From Phycisphaerales bacterium (GTDB lineage Bacteria; Planctomycetota; Phycisphaerae; Phycisphaerales; UBA1924), in the NCBI GenBank assembly GCA_029260295.1, contig JAJDDN010000006.1, positions 248,001 through 312,000 on the forward strand: 64,000 nucleotides of DNA, given 5' to 3'. The notes beneath the pieces were generated by a model that worked only from the letters and a program-made list of their open reading frames with translations, was not told where the DNA came from and searched no databases. Position 1 is the first letter of the stretch; each line of letters opens with the position of its first letter. Shown in pieces: positions 44,406 through 52,738 of the stretch. The position numbers and the translations under genes were made by a program.

Positions 44406-44996
44406 ATGCCACAAACAACTCCGCCAGAAACCATCCCATTTTTCATTGTTGAAGACATCGCAACCATGGAGGCACTTGCCAATCCTGTAAGGTGGGAGAT
44501 CCTCGAAGCCGCGGCAGCTCTCGGGGACTGCTCTGCCGCTGACATTGCTGAATACACGGCCCGCGCACGCACCTCACTCTACCCCCATATCCAGGACCTT
44601 GTTGAGTGCGGGCTGATCTACGAGACGGACACCCGCCTAATGGGCAAACGGTACGAACAACTCTACCGCCCCAAGGCGTTCATGGTCGGCACCCGGTTCA
44701 ATCAGGACGATCCAAAGAATCTTGACTACCACACCACCTATTCAAACGCTCTAGCCCGGCTCCTATCTCGAAAGTACAACCGCGCATCAAACGAACCCGG
44801 CGCCAACCCACGCACCGATAAACGAAATCACCACTGTGGAAGCCACAGCATCTGGGTCGATGACAAACAACTCGCCAAACTCAATACAATGATCGATGAA
44901 CTCTGGGATTTTTGTGAGAGTTCACGCCCCGCCGAAGGAAAGAAGCTTTTGCATCTCGGGCTCTTCCTCAGCCGGCACATCCCCAAATCCAAATAG
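44406..44996 (+). CDS. Winged-helix (ArsR-like) transcriptional regulator
   Basis: A 196-aa protein whose residues 15-80 form a winged helix: MEALANPVRWEILEAAAAL is the typical ArsR/GntR-like opening helix and SAADIAEYTARARTSLYPHIQDLVE the recognition part. The remainder (about 85-196) is a unique sensing or dimer domain with a His/Cys segment (KRNHHCGSHSIWV) that could bind metal (inference). It is the only plus-strand gene in this part of the minus-strand secretome cluster and is divergent from the gene at 43136. The ATG lacks a clear ribosome site. It is a plausible regulator of the dockerin genes, with no direct evidence. Confidence 0.75.
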   Translation: MPQTTPPETIPFFIVEDIATMEALANPVRWEILEAAAALGDCSAADIAEYTARARTSLYPHIQDLVECGLIYETDTRLMGKRYEQLYRPKAFMVGTRFNQDDPKNLDYHTTYSNALARLLSRKYNRASNEPGANPRTDKRNHHCGSHSIWVDDKQLAKLNTMIDELWDFCESSRPAEGKKLLHLGLFLSRHIPKSK

Positions 44997-45015
44997 ACAT
45001 CGGCAGGCAGCCGAA

Positions 45016-46362
45016 CTATGGGCATCCTTTGGTGAATGCTGATAGAAACGCGCTGATATCAAAGAAATCAAACTCGCCATCGCCGGTAAAGTCCGCGACA
45101 GGATCGCTAGAACCAAACGCTGTCAGGAATGTGGATATATCGAAAAAGTCCAGTGCGCCATCGCCGTTGATGTCGGCGACACAACCCATCACGGGGGTTG
45201 CGACAAACACGCCGATGGTCCCGTTGCGTAAGAACGCGCTAAAGGCAACCTGGCCCGCGTCGTTGATGTCAATTACGCCACTGGTCACTTGCTTGCCATC
45301 GAGCCCGCCGAAGTCAATCCCCATCGCAAGTGGACCCAGATCGGTGTCAATGACCTGGTCCCACCCGACAAGCTTGACCAGACTGTCGCCATCGCCGACC
45401 CAGATCGCGGTTGAGTCATTCGAAACATCGCTTGCCCGAAAGGCGACCCAGCCGTTTGAACTGATTACTGGTGGAAAGTTGGCGAATGAATTATTCTGAA
45501 TATCGGCGTTATCGCCGCTTGCGATCATCGTTGTTGCTGACCCGTCCCAGTGATTGACTTCCCAGATCGAACCGGATGTCCGGCGTGCCGAGAACGCGAC
45601 ATCGCCGTTCTGCGCGATCGCTGTGGAGTTGACAACCGCGTTCCACATCGACCCGGTCTCGGCCACTGTTGTCGGGACGCCCATCGCGTCAAACCGGACT
45701 ACGCGTCGACTCGGCCCGCTTGCCGGGATTGTGCTCGTCACAATCTGGCGCGCATCATTCATCTCTGGCGAGAAGATGAATGTGTAGTTCCCTGAGAAGG
45801 TGGTGGCGATCGTTGTTTGGGTACGGATCCCACCAACAAAGTGATCTGTCACAAGTTTATCTTCAGAACCGAAGTCCCCGCGGTAACACACCGCACCATC
45901 GCTCGCAAGGGTCACCGAACTTACACTCGACACGCCCTCGGACCCACCGCCTGAGAAGTTCTCAAGCAGCACCCCGGAGGTGTCATAGAGCTGCGCCCCA
46001 TCGCCAAAGCTTCCAAGCTCGATAGCGATCATCCCGTTTCGAAGATCCAGCGTTGTGGACCAGATTGGATCGACCGGTGCCGGTGCTGTAAAGATCATGC
46101 CACCGATACCGCCCTGTCCATAGAACACACCTTCTTGTCCGCCAAGAACCACACGGATCGCCACATCCCCATCATCGCCAATCGAAACATACTGCGAAGA
46201 CAACAGACTGGGAAATGGCAGGTTAAACGGAACAGTGGCCTCGTCAAGGCTTGATCTGCACTGGAGTTCAAAGGTCCACTCGGTTGGAACCTCGGCCTGG
46301 GCCACACCAACAAGACAAACAACAAAGGCCAAACCACAAGCAGGGGCATTCAAACGGATCAT
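45016..46362 (-). CDS. Secreted NxxGxVAF-repeat protein with double GC-type dockerin domain
   Basis: A 448-aa protein with a signal peptide (1-24, ending GVAQAE) and GGAGAGATCC before the ATG. The body has short beta repeats in which a polar turn precedes VAF or a like strand: SIGDDGDVAIRVV, LASDGAVCYRG, IAQNGDVAFSARR, ISSNGWVAFRA and INDAGQVAFSAF. Planctomycetes carry many such propeller-like repeat proteins of unknown function. The end has loops DINGDGALDFFD and DFTGDGEFDFFD and KGCP. It is the last member of the cluster before housekeeping genes resume. Confidence 0.88.
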   Translation of the reverse strand: MIRLNAPACGLAFVVCLVGVAQAEVPTEWTFELQCRSSLDEATVPFNLPFPSLLSSQYVSIGDDGDVAIRVVLGGQEGVFYGQGGIGGMIFTAPAPVDPIWSTTLDLRNGMIAIELGSFGDGAQLYDTSGVLLENFSGGGSEGVSSVSSVTLASDGAVCYRGDFGSEDKLVTDHFVGGIRTQTTIATTFSGNYTFIFSPEMNDARQIVTSTIPASGPSRRVVRFDAMGVPTTVAETGSMWNAVVNSTAIAQNGDVAFSARRTSGSIWEVNHWDGSATTMIASGDNADIQNNSFANFPPVISSNGWVAFRASDVSNDSTAIWVGDGDSLVKLVGWDQVIDTDLGPLAMGIDFGGLDGKQVTSGVIDINDAGQVAFSAFLRNGTIGVFVATPVMGCVADINGDGALDFFDISTFLTAFGSSDPVADFTGDGEFDFFDISAFLSAFTKGCP

Positions 46363-46510
46363 ATGGATCTCTCCGGGTCAGTAGGATAAAGGCTCGCGAA
46401 TCAAACGCGAACCATGAAGCACGAAGATACCCGATCATCCACAGAGTTCAAAGCGAATTCTGATCAAACTAAAATTGTGTTGCGATCCAAACGAAACTCA
46501 CTCGTGCAGC

Positions 46511-47725
46511 CTAAGACTTGCCGACCAGACCCTCGTTGGTCTCAAAGCGAGCAAGCGCGGTGAGCAGTTGCTCGACCTGCTGCGGCGGCGGCATGTTCAT
46601 CATGCGGCGACGCAAAGCGGTAATCGTTTTAAGCGGCTCGGCACCGATAAGCTTCTCGTCCTTCCGGGTCCCACTGGCGGCAAGATTGATCGCAGGGAAC
46701 AACCGCTTCTCAGCAATCTTCCGATCAAGGATCAGCTCCATGTTGCCCGTGCCCTTGAACTCTTCGAAGATGACCTGGTCACCCTGCGAGCCGGTATCGA
46801 CAAGACAGGTCGCGATGATCGTGAGTGATCCGCCCTCTTCGGTATTGCGAGCGGCACCAAAGATTTTTTTGGGAACCTCGAGCGCCTTGGAATCGATCCC
46901 GCCCGAGAGTGTCCGCCCAGAGTTGGCGTGCCTGCCAGAGCGGTTAAACGCTCGGCCAAGACGCGTCAGCGAATCAAGCACCACCATGACATGCTGCCCG
47001 TTCTCGACCATCCGCTTGCAGCGGTCGAGGGTCTGGGTTGAGATCTCGATGTGCCGCTTGATGTCGTGGTCGTTGCTTGATGCGATGACCTCGATCCGGT
47101 CGCGGTCCCATGGCTTATCCCACTCCGCGTCGCCCTCGCGCTGTGCCAGGTTCCCAAGGAATGCCCTTGTAAAGTCGGTCACTTCTTCGGGGCGCTCATC
47201 GATCAGAAGGGCGACCACATGGACATCGGGGTGATTGATGAGAATCCCGGTGGTAATGTCTTTGAGCAGCGTTGTCTTGCCGGCTTTGGGTGGCGAAACG
47301 ATCATCCCGCGCTGGCCGCGGCCGATCGGGCAGAACATATCAATCAGCCGGCATGATGGAGCACATCCGGGATATTCGAGTTGCAGGATCGGCTCGGGGT
47401 CGATTGATGTCAGGTCCTCGAACTTCTTGCGATTGGCGAACGCTTCGGGAGTCATCCCTTCGATACTGACAAAGCGTTCAACGACCGGCCTTGGTTGACG
47501 CGGGCCGTTGTTCTTCCCGCGCCGGCGGCGGCGGGGCTTTTTCATTTCGACTTCGACCTCAACCCGCAAGCCATCGCGGAGGGGGAGCTCGTCGCCGAAG
47601 TGAACCGGAACAAACGGATCGTCTTTAATTTCAGAGCCCTCTTGCGCATCGACTACCGTGCCGTTGATACGAACACGCCCCTCGGTGCGCTGTGACCATT
47701 CCAAAATGCCTGTGAGCATAGTCAT
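46511..47725 (-). CDS. rho: Transcription termination factor Rho with atypical N-terminal region
   Basis: A 404-aa hexameric RNA helicase. Rho core motifs are present: LIDMFCPIGRGQRGMIVSPPKAGKTT (P-loop PKAGKTT), VVALLIDERPEEVTDF, VIASSNDH, LDSLTRLGRAFN (Q-loop region), SGGIDSKALEVPKKIFGAARN and NMELILDRKIAEKRLFPAINL. The primary RNA-binding region is odd: a short MLTGILEWSQRTEG segment with a PRRRRRGKNNGPR basic insert replaces the usual GFGFLR cold-shock motif, and there is no helical Rho_N domain. Start taken as the ATG at 47725; a Met two codons later is equally possible. The gene is divergent from the enzyme I gene, with 271 bases between them. Confidence 0.93.
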   Translation of the reverse strand: MTMLTGILEWSQRTEGRVRINGTVVDAQEGSEIKDDPFVPVHFGDELPLRDGLRVEVEVEMKKPRRRRRGKNNGPRQPRPVVERFVSIEGMTPEAFANRKKFEDLTSIDPEPILQLEYPGCAPSCRLIDMFCPIGRGQRGMIVSPPKAGKTTLLKDITTGILINHPDVHVVALLIDERPEEVTDFTRAFLGNLAQREGDAEWDKPWDRDRIEVIASSNDHDIKRHIEISTQTLDRCKRMVENGQHVMVVLDSLTRLGRAFNRSGRHANSGRTLSGGIDSKALEVPKKIFGAARNTEEGGSLTIIATCLVDTGSQGDQVIFEEFKGTGNMELILDRKIAEKRLFPAINLAASGTRKDEKLIGAEPLKTITALRRRMMNMPPPQQVEQLLTALARFETNEGLVGKS

Positions 47726-47996
47726 CCAAACCCATTCTTCAAAGTGAAGAGTTCTGCTGCCTAGTTCTAGTACCGGCAATCCAAAGCTCGGGGGCAACGA
47801 TCATCGCCTCGCACAAACCGTGGATCACAACTGCGTGATGAGCAAACTCTGCCCTCAACGCTAAAAGTATAGTCCATCATTCCGATCAATGTGTCAAGCA
47901 CCAAATCCGCCTTTCTGCCGAGAGAAACAGGTAAGCGTCCGATAGCTACCCTTGAAACCTTCATTGCGCTAAGATAGTCACCGAATACCGCTCCAT

Positions 47997-49757
47997 ATGA
48001 AACGCATCACAGGCATCCCGGTTTCCAAAGGACTCGTCATCGGGCGTGTCTATCTATTGGAAGAAGACCGCTCGTTCCGCGTAGGTCCCCAGGCGATCAA
48101 CGCCAAGGACGCCCCCGCACAAATCGAACGCTTCGAACTCGCAAGAAGGGCCGCGATCGCCGATCTCGATGCCCTGCACGAAGAATCCACCGGCGAGATG
48201 GGCACCGAAGCGGCCAAAATCTTCTTGTTCCATATCGGTGCCCTCAACGACCCCACCATTCTCAAGCCCATCCGTTCGATGATCGAGGATGACCATGTCT
48301 CGCCCGAATACGCGACCAGCTTTACCCTCAAAAAACTCGCCGACCGCTTCGCCAAGCACCCCGACTCCACCTTCCAGTCCAAGGTTGACGATCTCCGTGA
48401 CCTCGCCTCCAGGCTCCTCCGCAAACTCAGCGGCAAGTCCGCCGCCTCGCTCTCGCAGGTCGGAGAGAACACGATCGTCATCGCCCGAGACCTGACACCT
48501 ACCCAGACCGCAGGCTTCAATCGGCATCACATCACCGGCTTCGTCACCGACCTGGGCGGACGCACCTCGCATACCGCAATCGTCGCGGGAGCCTTATCCC
48601 TGCCGGCTGTAGTGGGCACAAGCAACATCACCGCCCAGTGTCATGATGGCCAAACGATCATCGTCGACGGGAACAAGGGCACCATCATCCTCGATCCCGA
48701 CGAGGAAACCATCGCCCAGTACAAATCACTGATCCAATCCGCCGAAGAGGCCCGGATCTCGCTCCATGAGCTTGCAAATCTCCCCGCCATCACCACCGAT
48801 GGTGTAGAAATCGAGCTCTTGGGCAACATCGAGTTTGCCGACGAAATCACCCGTCTTCTCGATGACGGCGGCCAGGGCGTCGGGCTCTTCCGCACCGAGT
48901 TCCTCTACCTCACCGGCAAAGCACCGCCCACCGAAGACGACCACTTCAACGCCTACAAACAGTGCATCGACATGCTCGATGGCAAGCCCTTGACCATCCG
49001 CACCATCGACCTCGGGGCCGACAAATATACCCAGGAGCAAGAAGAAACCCCAGAACGCAACCCGTTCCTCGGGCTCCGCTCGATCCGGTACTCGCTCCAG
49101 AACCAAAAAATGTTCCGCACACAGCTCAGGGCCATCCTCCGCGCCAGTGCTCTGGGCCCCGTCAAGGTCATGTTCCCGCTGATCACCAATATCAGCGAGT
49201 TCCGCTCAGCGCGGTACTTTCTCAATGAAGAAATGGAAGAACTGGCCGAAGACGGTATCGAATATAACCCAAACATCGAGGTCGGGATGATGGTCGAGGT
49301 CCCCGCCGCGGCCCTGATGGCGTCCGCATTTGCGCGAGAAGTGGACTTTTTCTCGGTCGGAACCAATGACCTCGTTCAATATACTCTTGCTGTGGACCGA
49401 ACCAATGAACGGGTGGCGTCGTTATATACACCGATTCACCCCGCTGTCCTGCGTCTGGTCCGCGATGTGGCCCGTGCCGGGCGTAAAAGGGACATCCCCG
49501 TGTCCTGCTGCGGGCAGTCGGCAGCAGATCCTGCCTTTGCCGCGTTGCTGATCGGTCTGGGCGTGCGTACCCTCTCAGTAACGGCATCGAGCCTCCCGCT
49601 CCTCAAAAGGACAATCAGAGGACTCGATACCAAACGATGCGAACGGATCGCCAAACGGGCGATCGGGTTCGATTCCGAAGCCGAATCTTCGAGCTATGTG
49701 TTCAATCGGCTAAGAAAAATAGTCCCCGAGGTCTTCGACGGCCGTTCCGTCCTCTGA
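47997..49757 (+). CDS. ptsI: Phosphoenolpyruvate-protein phosphotransferase (PTS enzyme I-type)
   Basis: A 586-aa enzyme I homologue that takes phosphate from PEP. The phospho-histidine motif is GGRTSHTAIVAG (about residue 188). PEP-binding TIM-barrel motifs are LLGNIEFADEI, GVGLFRTEFLYL, RTIDLGADK, NPFLGLRSIRY, GMMVEVPAAAL and FFSVGTNDLVQYTLAVDR. Near the end the usual CGEMAGDP is here SCCGQSAADP: the Cys is kept but the Glu is Gln. No HPr or EII gene is seen within the window, so it may be part of an incomplete (regulatory) PTS, common in this phylum. The gene is divergent from rho. Confidence 0.92.
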   Translation: MKRITGIPVSKGLVIGRVYLLEEDRSFRVGPQAINAKDAPAQIERFELARRAAIADLDALHEESTGEMGTEAAKIFLFHIGALNDPTILKPIRSMIEDDHVSPEYATSFTLKKLADRFAKHPDSTFQSKVDDLRDLASRLLRKLSGKSAASLSQVGENTIVIARDLTPTQTAGFNRHHITGFVTDLGGRTSHTAIVAGALSLPAVVGTSNITAQCHDGQTIIVDGNKGTIILDPDEETIAQYKSLIQSAEEARISLHELANLPAITTDGVEIELLGNIEFADEITRLLDDGGQGVGLFRTEFLYLTGKAPPTEDDHFNAYKQCIDMLDGKPLTIRTIDLGADKYTQEQEETPERNPFLGLRSIRYSLQNQKMFRTQLRAILRASALGPVKVMFPLITNISEFRSARYFLNEEMEELAEDGIEYNPNIEVGMMVEVPAAALMASAFAREVDFFSVGTNDLVQYTLAVDRTNERVASLYTPIHPAVLRLVRDVARAGRKRDIPVSCCGQSAADPAFAALLIGLGVRTLSVTASSLPLLKRTIRGLDTKRCERIAKRAIGFDSEAESSSYVFNRLRKIVPEVFDGRSVL

Positions 49758-50065
49758 TCCTCGGTACCAAACCACCGCGCCGTGTGCACACCAGCGCCGC
49801 CGGGACACGCCCTCCGCCAGCCTCCTGAACTCTTTCAGATCGGCTCTGCGACCAAGACGGCTTCCCGGCCCTGCACGACACGCACCGCGCATAACCAGTG
49901 AGCGAGCGAAGCGTTTGAAAAACCGCACGCGCCTGACCAATCCGATCACACCAGTCACCCTCACGGATGATTCAGCATCGCCATCGCGATGCACGCTGAT
50001 CGACCAACCAGCCGCCTTGCATTCTACAAATACGCTTCCTTCGCCAACGACTCAGGAATCTATCA
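49758..50065. other. Intergenic stretch between enzyme I and RNase E/G genes
   Basis: About 308 bases. No convincing coding frame is seen; a 94-codon minus-strand frame across it has a poor composition and is rejected. I see no terminator hairpin with a T tract. It probably holds the leader of the RNase E/G gene, which in bacteria such as E. coli is autoregulated through its leader (family knowledge; nothing here shows it). Confidence 0.4.
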
Positions 50066-52732
50066 ATGACCGACGAACCCAAAGACGCAGCAGCGTCCAC
50101 TGAATCCGAATCCACTTCCAAGACCACCAAGAAAAAAACCACTCGCAAAAAAACCACAAAGAAGACTACAGCGACTACCAAAAAAGTAGCCAAGAAGCCA
50201 GCTGCCAAGAAAGCCGCTTCAAAGAAGGTTACTAAAAAAACGACCAAGAAAAAGGTCGCCAAGAAAACAACCAAAAAGACGGCATCAAAGGAAGCCGCCG
50301 AAGAAACGATCGTTGAGGACACCACCAGCGAAGCTGTTGTTGTAGAAGCCCCCGATCAGGATCAGCCCGCTGATACCCAGAATGAAGACGCCCAGAGCGA
50401 AGACGGCCCGGCCGAAGAATCCGAAGCTCCAAAGAGATCTCGCCGAAGATCCTCCAAAAAAACCTCCAAGATTGCTTCTACCAAGAAGTCTGACGATTCC
50501 AAGCCAGCTCCCAAATCGGCACCCAAATCAAGAACCAAGCCCAAGGCCGAAGAAAAACGGCCATACACCGAGATGATCGTCAACTATGTCCCCGGAGAGG
50601 ACTGCCGGATCGCCATCGTCGAAGACGGGCAGCTCGAAGATGTGTTCTCTGAGAACACCAACAAGGTCTCCCGCGTCAACAACATCTATGTCGGCCGCGT
50701 GACCAATGTTGAGGCCTCGATCCAGGCCGCATTCATCGACTTCGGAACGGAGTTCAACGGCTTCCTCCATATCTCCGACATCCACCCGCAGTACTTCGCC
50801 AAAGGTGACGATAAAACCGAACGCGTCGGCAAGAAAACGCCGCACCGCGAGCGTCCACCGATCCAAGAATGCCTCAAGCGTGGGCAAGAGATCATCGTTC
50901 AGGTCCTCAAAGAAGGCGTCGGGACCAAGGGCCCATCGCTGACCTCGTACCTCTCGATCCCGGGCCGCTTCCTTGTGATGATGCCCGGGATGGACAAGGT
51001 CGGTGTCTCTCGCAAAGAAGAAGACGACGACAAACGCAAAGCAGCCAAGAAGGTGCTCAACACGCTCGATCTCCCCGATGGATTCGGGTTCATCCTCCGC
51101 ACCGCAGGATTCGACCGCAACAAAACCGAACTCAAGCGTGACCTCGCCTACCTCCAGCGGCTCTGGTCGGACATGGAAAAACGACGCAAGGGCGGCAAGA
51201 AGCCACGCCTGCTCTACTCCGAATCTGATCTACTTGTCCGCACCGTCCGCGACTTGCTCTCATCTGAAATGGACCGTGTTGTCATCGACTCCGAGGCCGC
51301 CCTCAAACGCGTCGCCCGGTTTGTCAAGATCGCCGCACCGCGTTCGCACGCCAAGCTCGCCCACTATGTCGGGACATCGCCGATCTTCCACGCGTTTGAT
51401 ATCGAACGCCAGATCGAAGAGATCCACGCCCGCGAAGTCGTCCTCCCATCGGGCGGCCGGCTCGTCATCGACCAGACCGAAGCACTGGTCGCCATCGATG
51501 TCAACTCCGGAAAGAGCCGCGGCGCCAAAGACGCCGAGACCAACGCGTACAGAACAAACCTCGAGGCGGTTGATGCCATCTGTCGTCAACTCCGGTTGCG
51601 AGATCTCGGCGGGCTGGTTGTCAATGACCTGATCGACATGCGGTACATGTCGCACCGGAGAGACATCGAGAACCGATTCAGAGAACGCCTCAAACGCGAC
51701 CGGGCCAAGACCTCTGTCGCGCCGATCTCTGAGTTTGGGCTCCTAGAAATGACCCGCCAGCGTATGCGTGGCTCGATGGAATCACAACACTTCGCGGACT
51801 GCCCGATCTGCCGCGGCCGCGGGCTCGTTCAGCGTCCCGGTTCGATTGCCGATGCCGCCCTCCGAGACCTGGCCTCGCTGGTTGACCACAAAAGCGTCCA
51901 CCACGCCGAGCTTGTTGTCAATCCACGAGTCGCATCTGAGCTGCTCTCGACCAAGAGATCAACACTCATCCGTGTGGAGCTCAGCTCCGGCAAAGCGGTC
52001 GATGTCCGCGTTTCTGATTCGCTCCCGATGGACCGATTCGCCTTGTACGCGTACGAAGCCAACGGCAACGATCTCGATACCGAGAAACTGGCCAAACTCA
52101 CCAAGCCCAAACCAAGTGTTGTCGATTGGTCCACGATCGATACAGATGACACCGGGTGGGCGATCGACATGACCGAAGAGAGCGATGAATCCACGGTCCT
52201 CAAGCTGGCCGAGGATTATGCGCGGAAGGCCGAGAAGGCCGAGAAGGCGGATCTCCCGATTGATGATTCCACACCGCTTGTAGATGAGAACGGCGAACCG
52301 GTCAAAAAGAAACGCCGCCGCCGTCGTCGTGGTCGCGGACGCTCCGAAGGGGACGAAGGAACCCAAAGCAGCTCAGAAACCGGATCCGACGACAGGCCAA
52401 GCGACAGATCTAGCAACAGGTCGAACTCCGAGAAGCCGGATACACCGAGAGCGGATACCAACGAGGAGCCGGAATCCAAACCGGAACTCGACGAGAACGG
52501 CGAGCCTATCAAAAAGAAACGCCGCCGTCGCCGCGGTGGCCGGGGCCGGTCGCGCTCTGATTCAGAGACTGAAAACACCGAGGGCTCAGGCTCTTCGTCC
52601 AAGCCCGAATCAAGGCCCGAGCCGAAACCAGAACCAGTCGCCGAACCCAAGCCACGCCGAAGGGGTTTGTATTCCGGAGGCCGCAGAAAGCTCTCGAGCG
52701 CCGAAGTCGCCGCGATCGATCGTGACACATAA
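50066..52732 (+). CDS. rne: Ribonuclease E/G-family endoribonuclease with Lys-rich N-extension and duplicated basic C-terminus
   Basis: An 888-aa endoribonuclease for rRNA/tRNA processing and mRNA decay. Residues 1-165 are a Lys/Thr/Ala tract (KKTTRKKTTKKTTATTKKVA-type) followed by an acidic spacer and RRSSKKTSK. The S1 domain starts near 170 (MIVNYVPGEDCRIAIVEDGQ; VSRVNNIYVGRVTNVE). The catalytic core has VAIDVNSGKSRGA and LRDLGGLVVNDLIDM, supplying the metal-binding Asp residues, and the zinc-link Cys in CPICRGRG. The C-terminal 150 residues hold two related blocks (DENGEPVKKKRRRRRR and DENGEPIKKKRRRRRG, each followed by GRGRS), a likely RNA-binding and scaffold region. dxr starts 6 bases after the stop. 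Confidence 0.93.
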   Translation: MTDEPKDAAASTESESTSKTTKKKTTRKKTTKKTTATTKKVAKKPAAKKAASKKVTKKTTKKKVAKKTTKKTASKEAAEETIVEDTTSEAVVVEAPDQDQPADTQNEDAQSEDGPAEESEAPKRSRRRSSKKTSKIASTKKSDDSKPAPKSAPKSRTKPKAEEKRPYTEMIVNYVPGEDCRIAIVEDGQLEDVFSENTNKVSRVNNIYVGRVTNVEASIQAAFIDFGTEFNGFLHISDIHPQYFAKGDDKTERVGKKTPHRERPPIQECLKRGQEIIVQVLKEGVGTKGPSLTSYLSIPGRFLVMMPGMDKVGVSRKEEDDDKRKAAKKVLNTLDLPDGFGFILRTAGFDRNKTELKRDLAYLQRLWSDMEKRRKGGKKPRLLYSESDLLVRTVRDLLSSEMDRVVIDSEAALKRVARFVKIAAPRSHAKLAHYVGTSPIFHAFDIERQIEEIHAREVVLPSGGRLVIDQTEALVAIDVNSGKSRGAKDAETNAYRTNLEAVDAICRQLRLRDLGGLVVNDLIDMRYMSHRRDIENRFRERLKRDRAKTSVAPISEFGLLEMTRQRMRGSMESQHFADCPICRGRGLVQRPGSIADAALRDLASLVDHKSVHHAELVVNPRVASELLSTKRSTLIRVELSSGKAVDVRVSDSLPMDRFALYAYEANGNDLDTEKLAKLTKPKPSVVDWSTIDTDDTGWAIDMTEESDESTVLKLAEDYARKAEKAEKADLPIDDSTPLVDENGEPVKKKRRRRRRGRGRSEGDEGTQSSSETGSDDRPSDRSSNRSNSEKPDTPRADTNEEPESKPELDENGEPIKKKRRRRRGGRGRSRSDSETENTEGSGSSSKPESRPEPKPEPVAEPKPRRRGLYSGGRRKLSSAEVAAIDRDT

Positions 52733-52738
52733 ACACAA

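Larger units (their letters stand above)
25009..46362. other. Cluster of ten secreted proteins sharing a bracketed double-EF-hand (GC-type dockerin) domain
   Basis: Genes at 25009, 27672, 30153, 33334, 35454, 36361, 39584, 41130, 43136 and 45016 all end in two EF-hand loops, each with the pentapeptide DFFDI. Nine end in Gly-Cys-Pro, one in Asp-Cys-Leu. A Cys sits two or three residues before the first loop. I recall the name 'GC-type dockerin domain-anchored' being used for such proteins in automatic annotation; I could not check it. Confidence 0.85.

Noticed and set aside
25009-46362. Classical cellulosome gene cluster
   Set aside because: No glycoside hydrolase, carbohydrate-binding module or cohesin repeats were seen; cargo is proteases and redox proteins.
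49710-49994. 94-codon minus-strand frame in the gap before the RNase E/G gene
   Set aside because: Overlaps the end of the enzyme I gene, Arg-rich, no ribosome site or motif.
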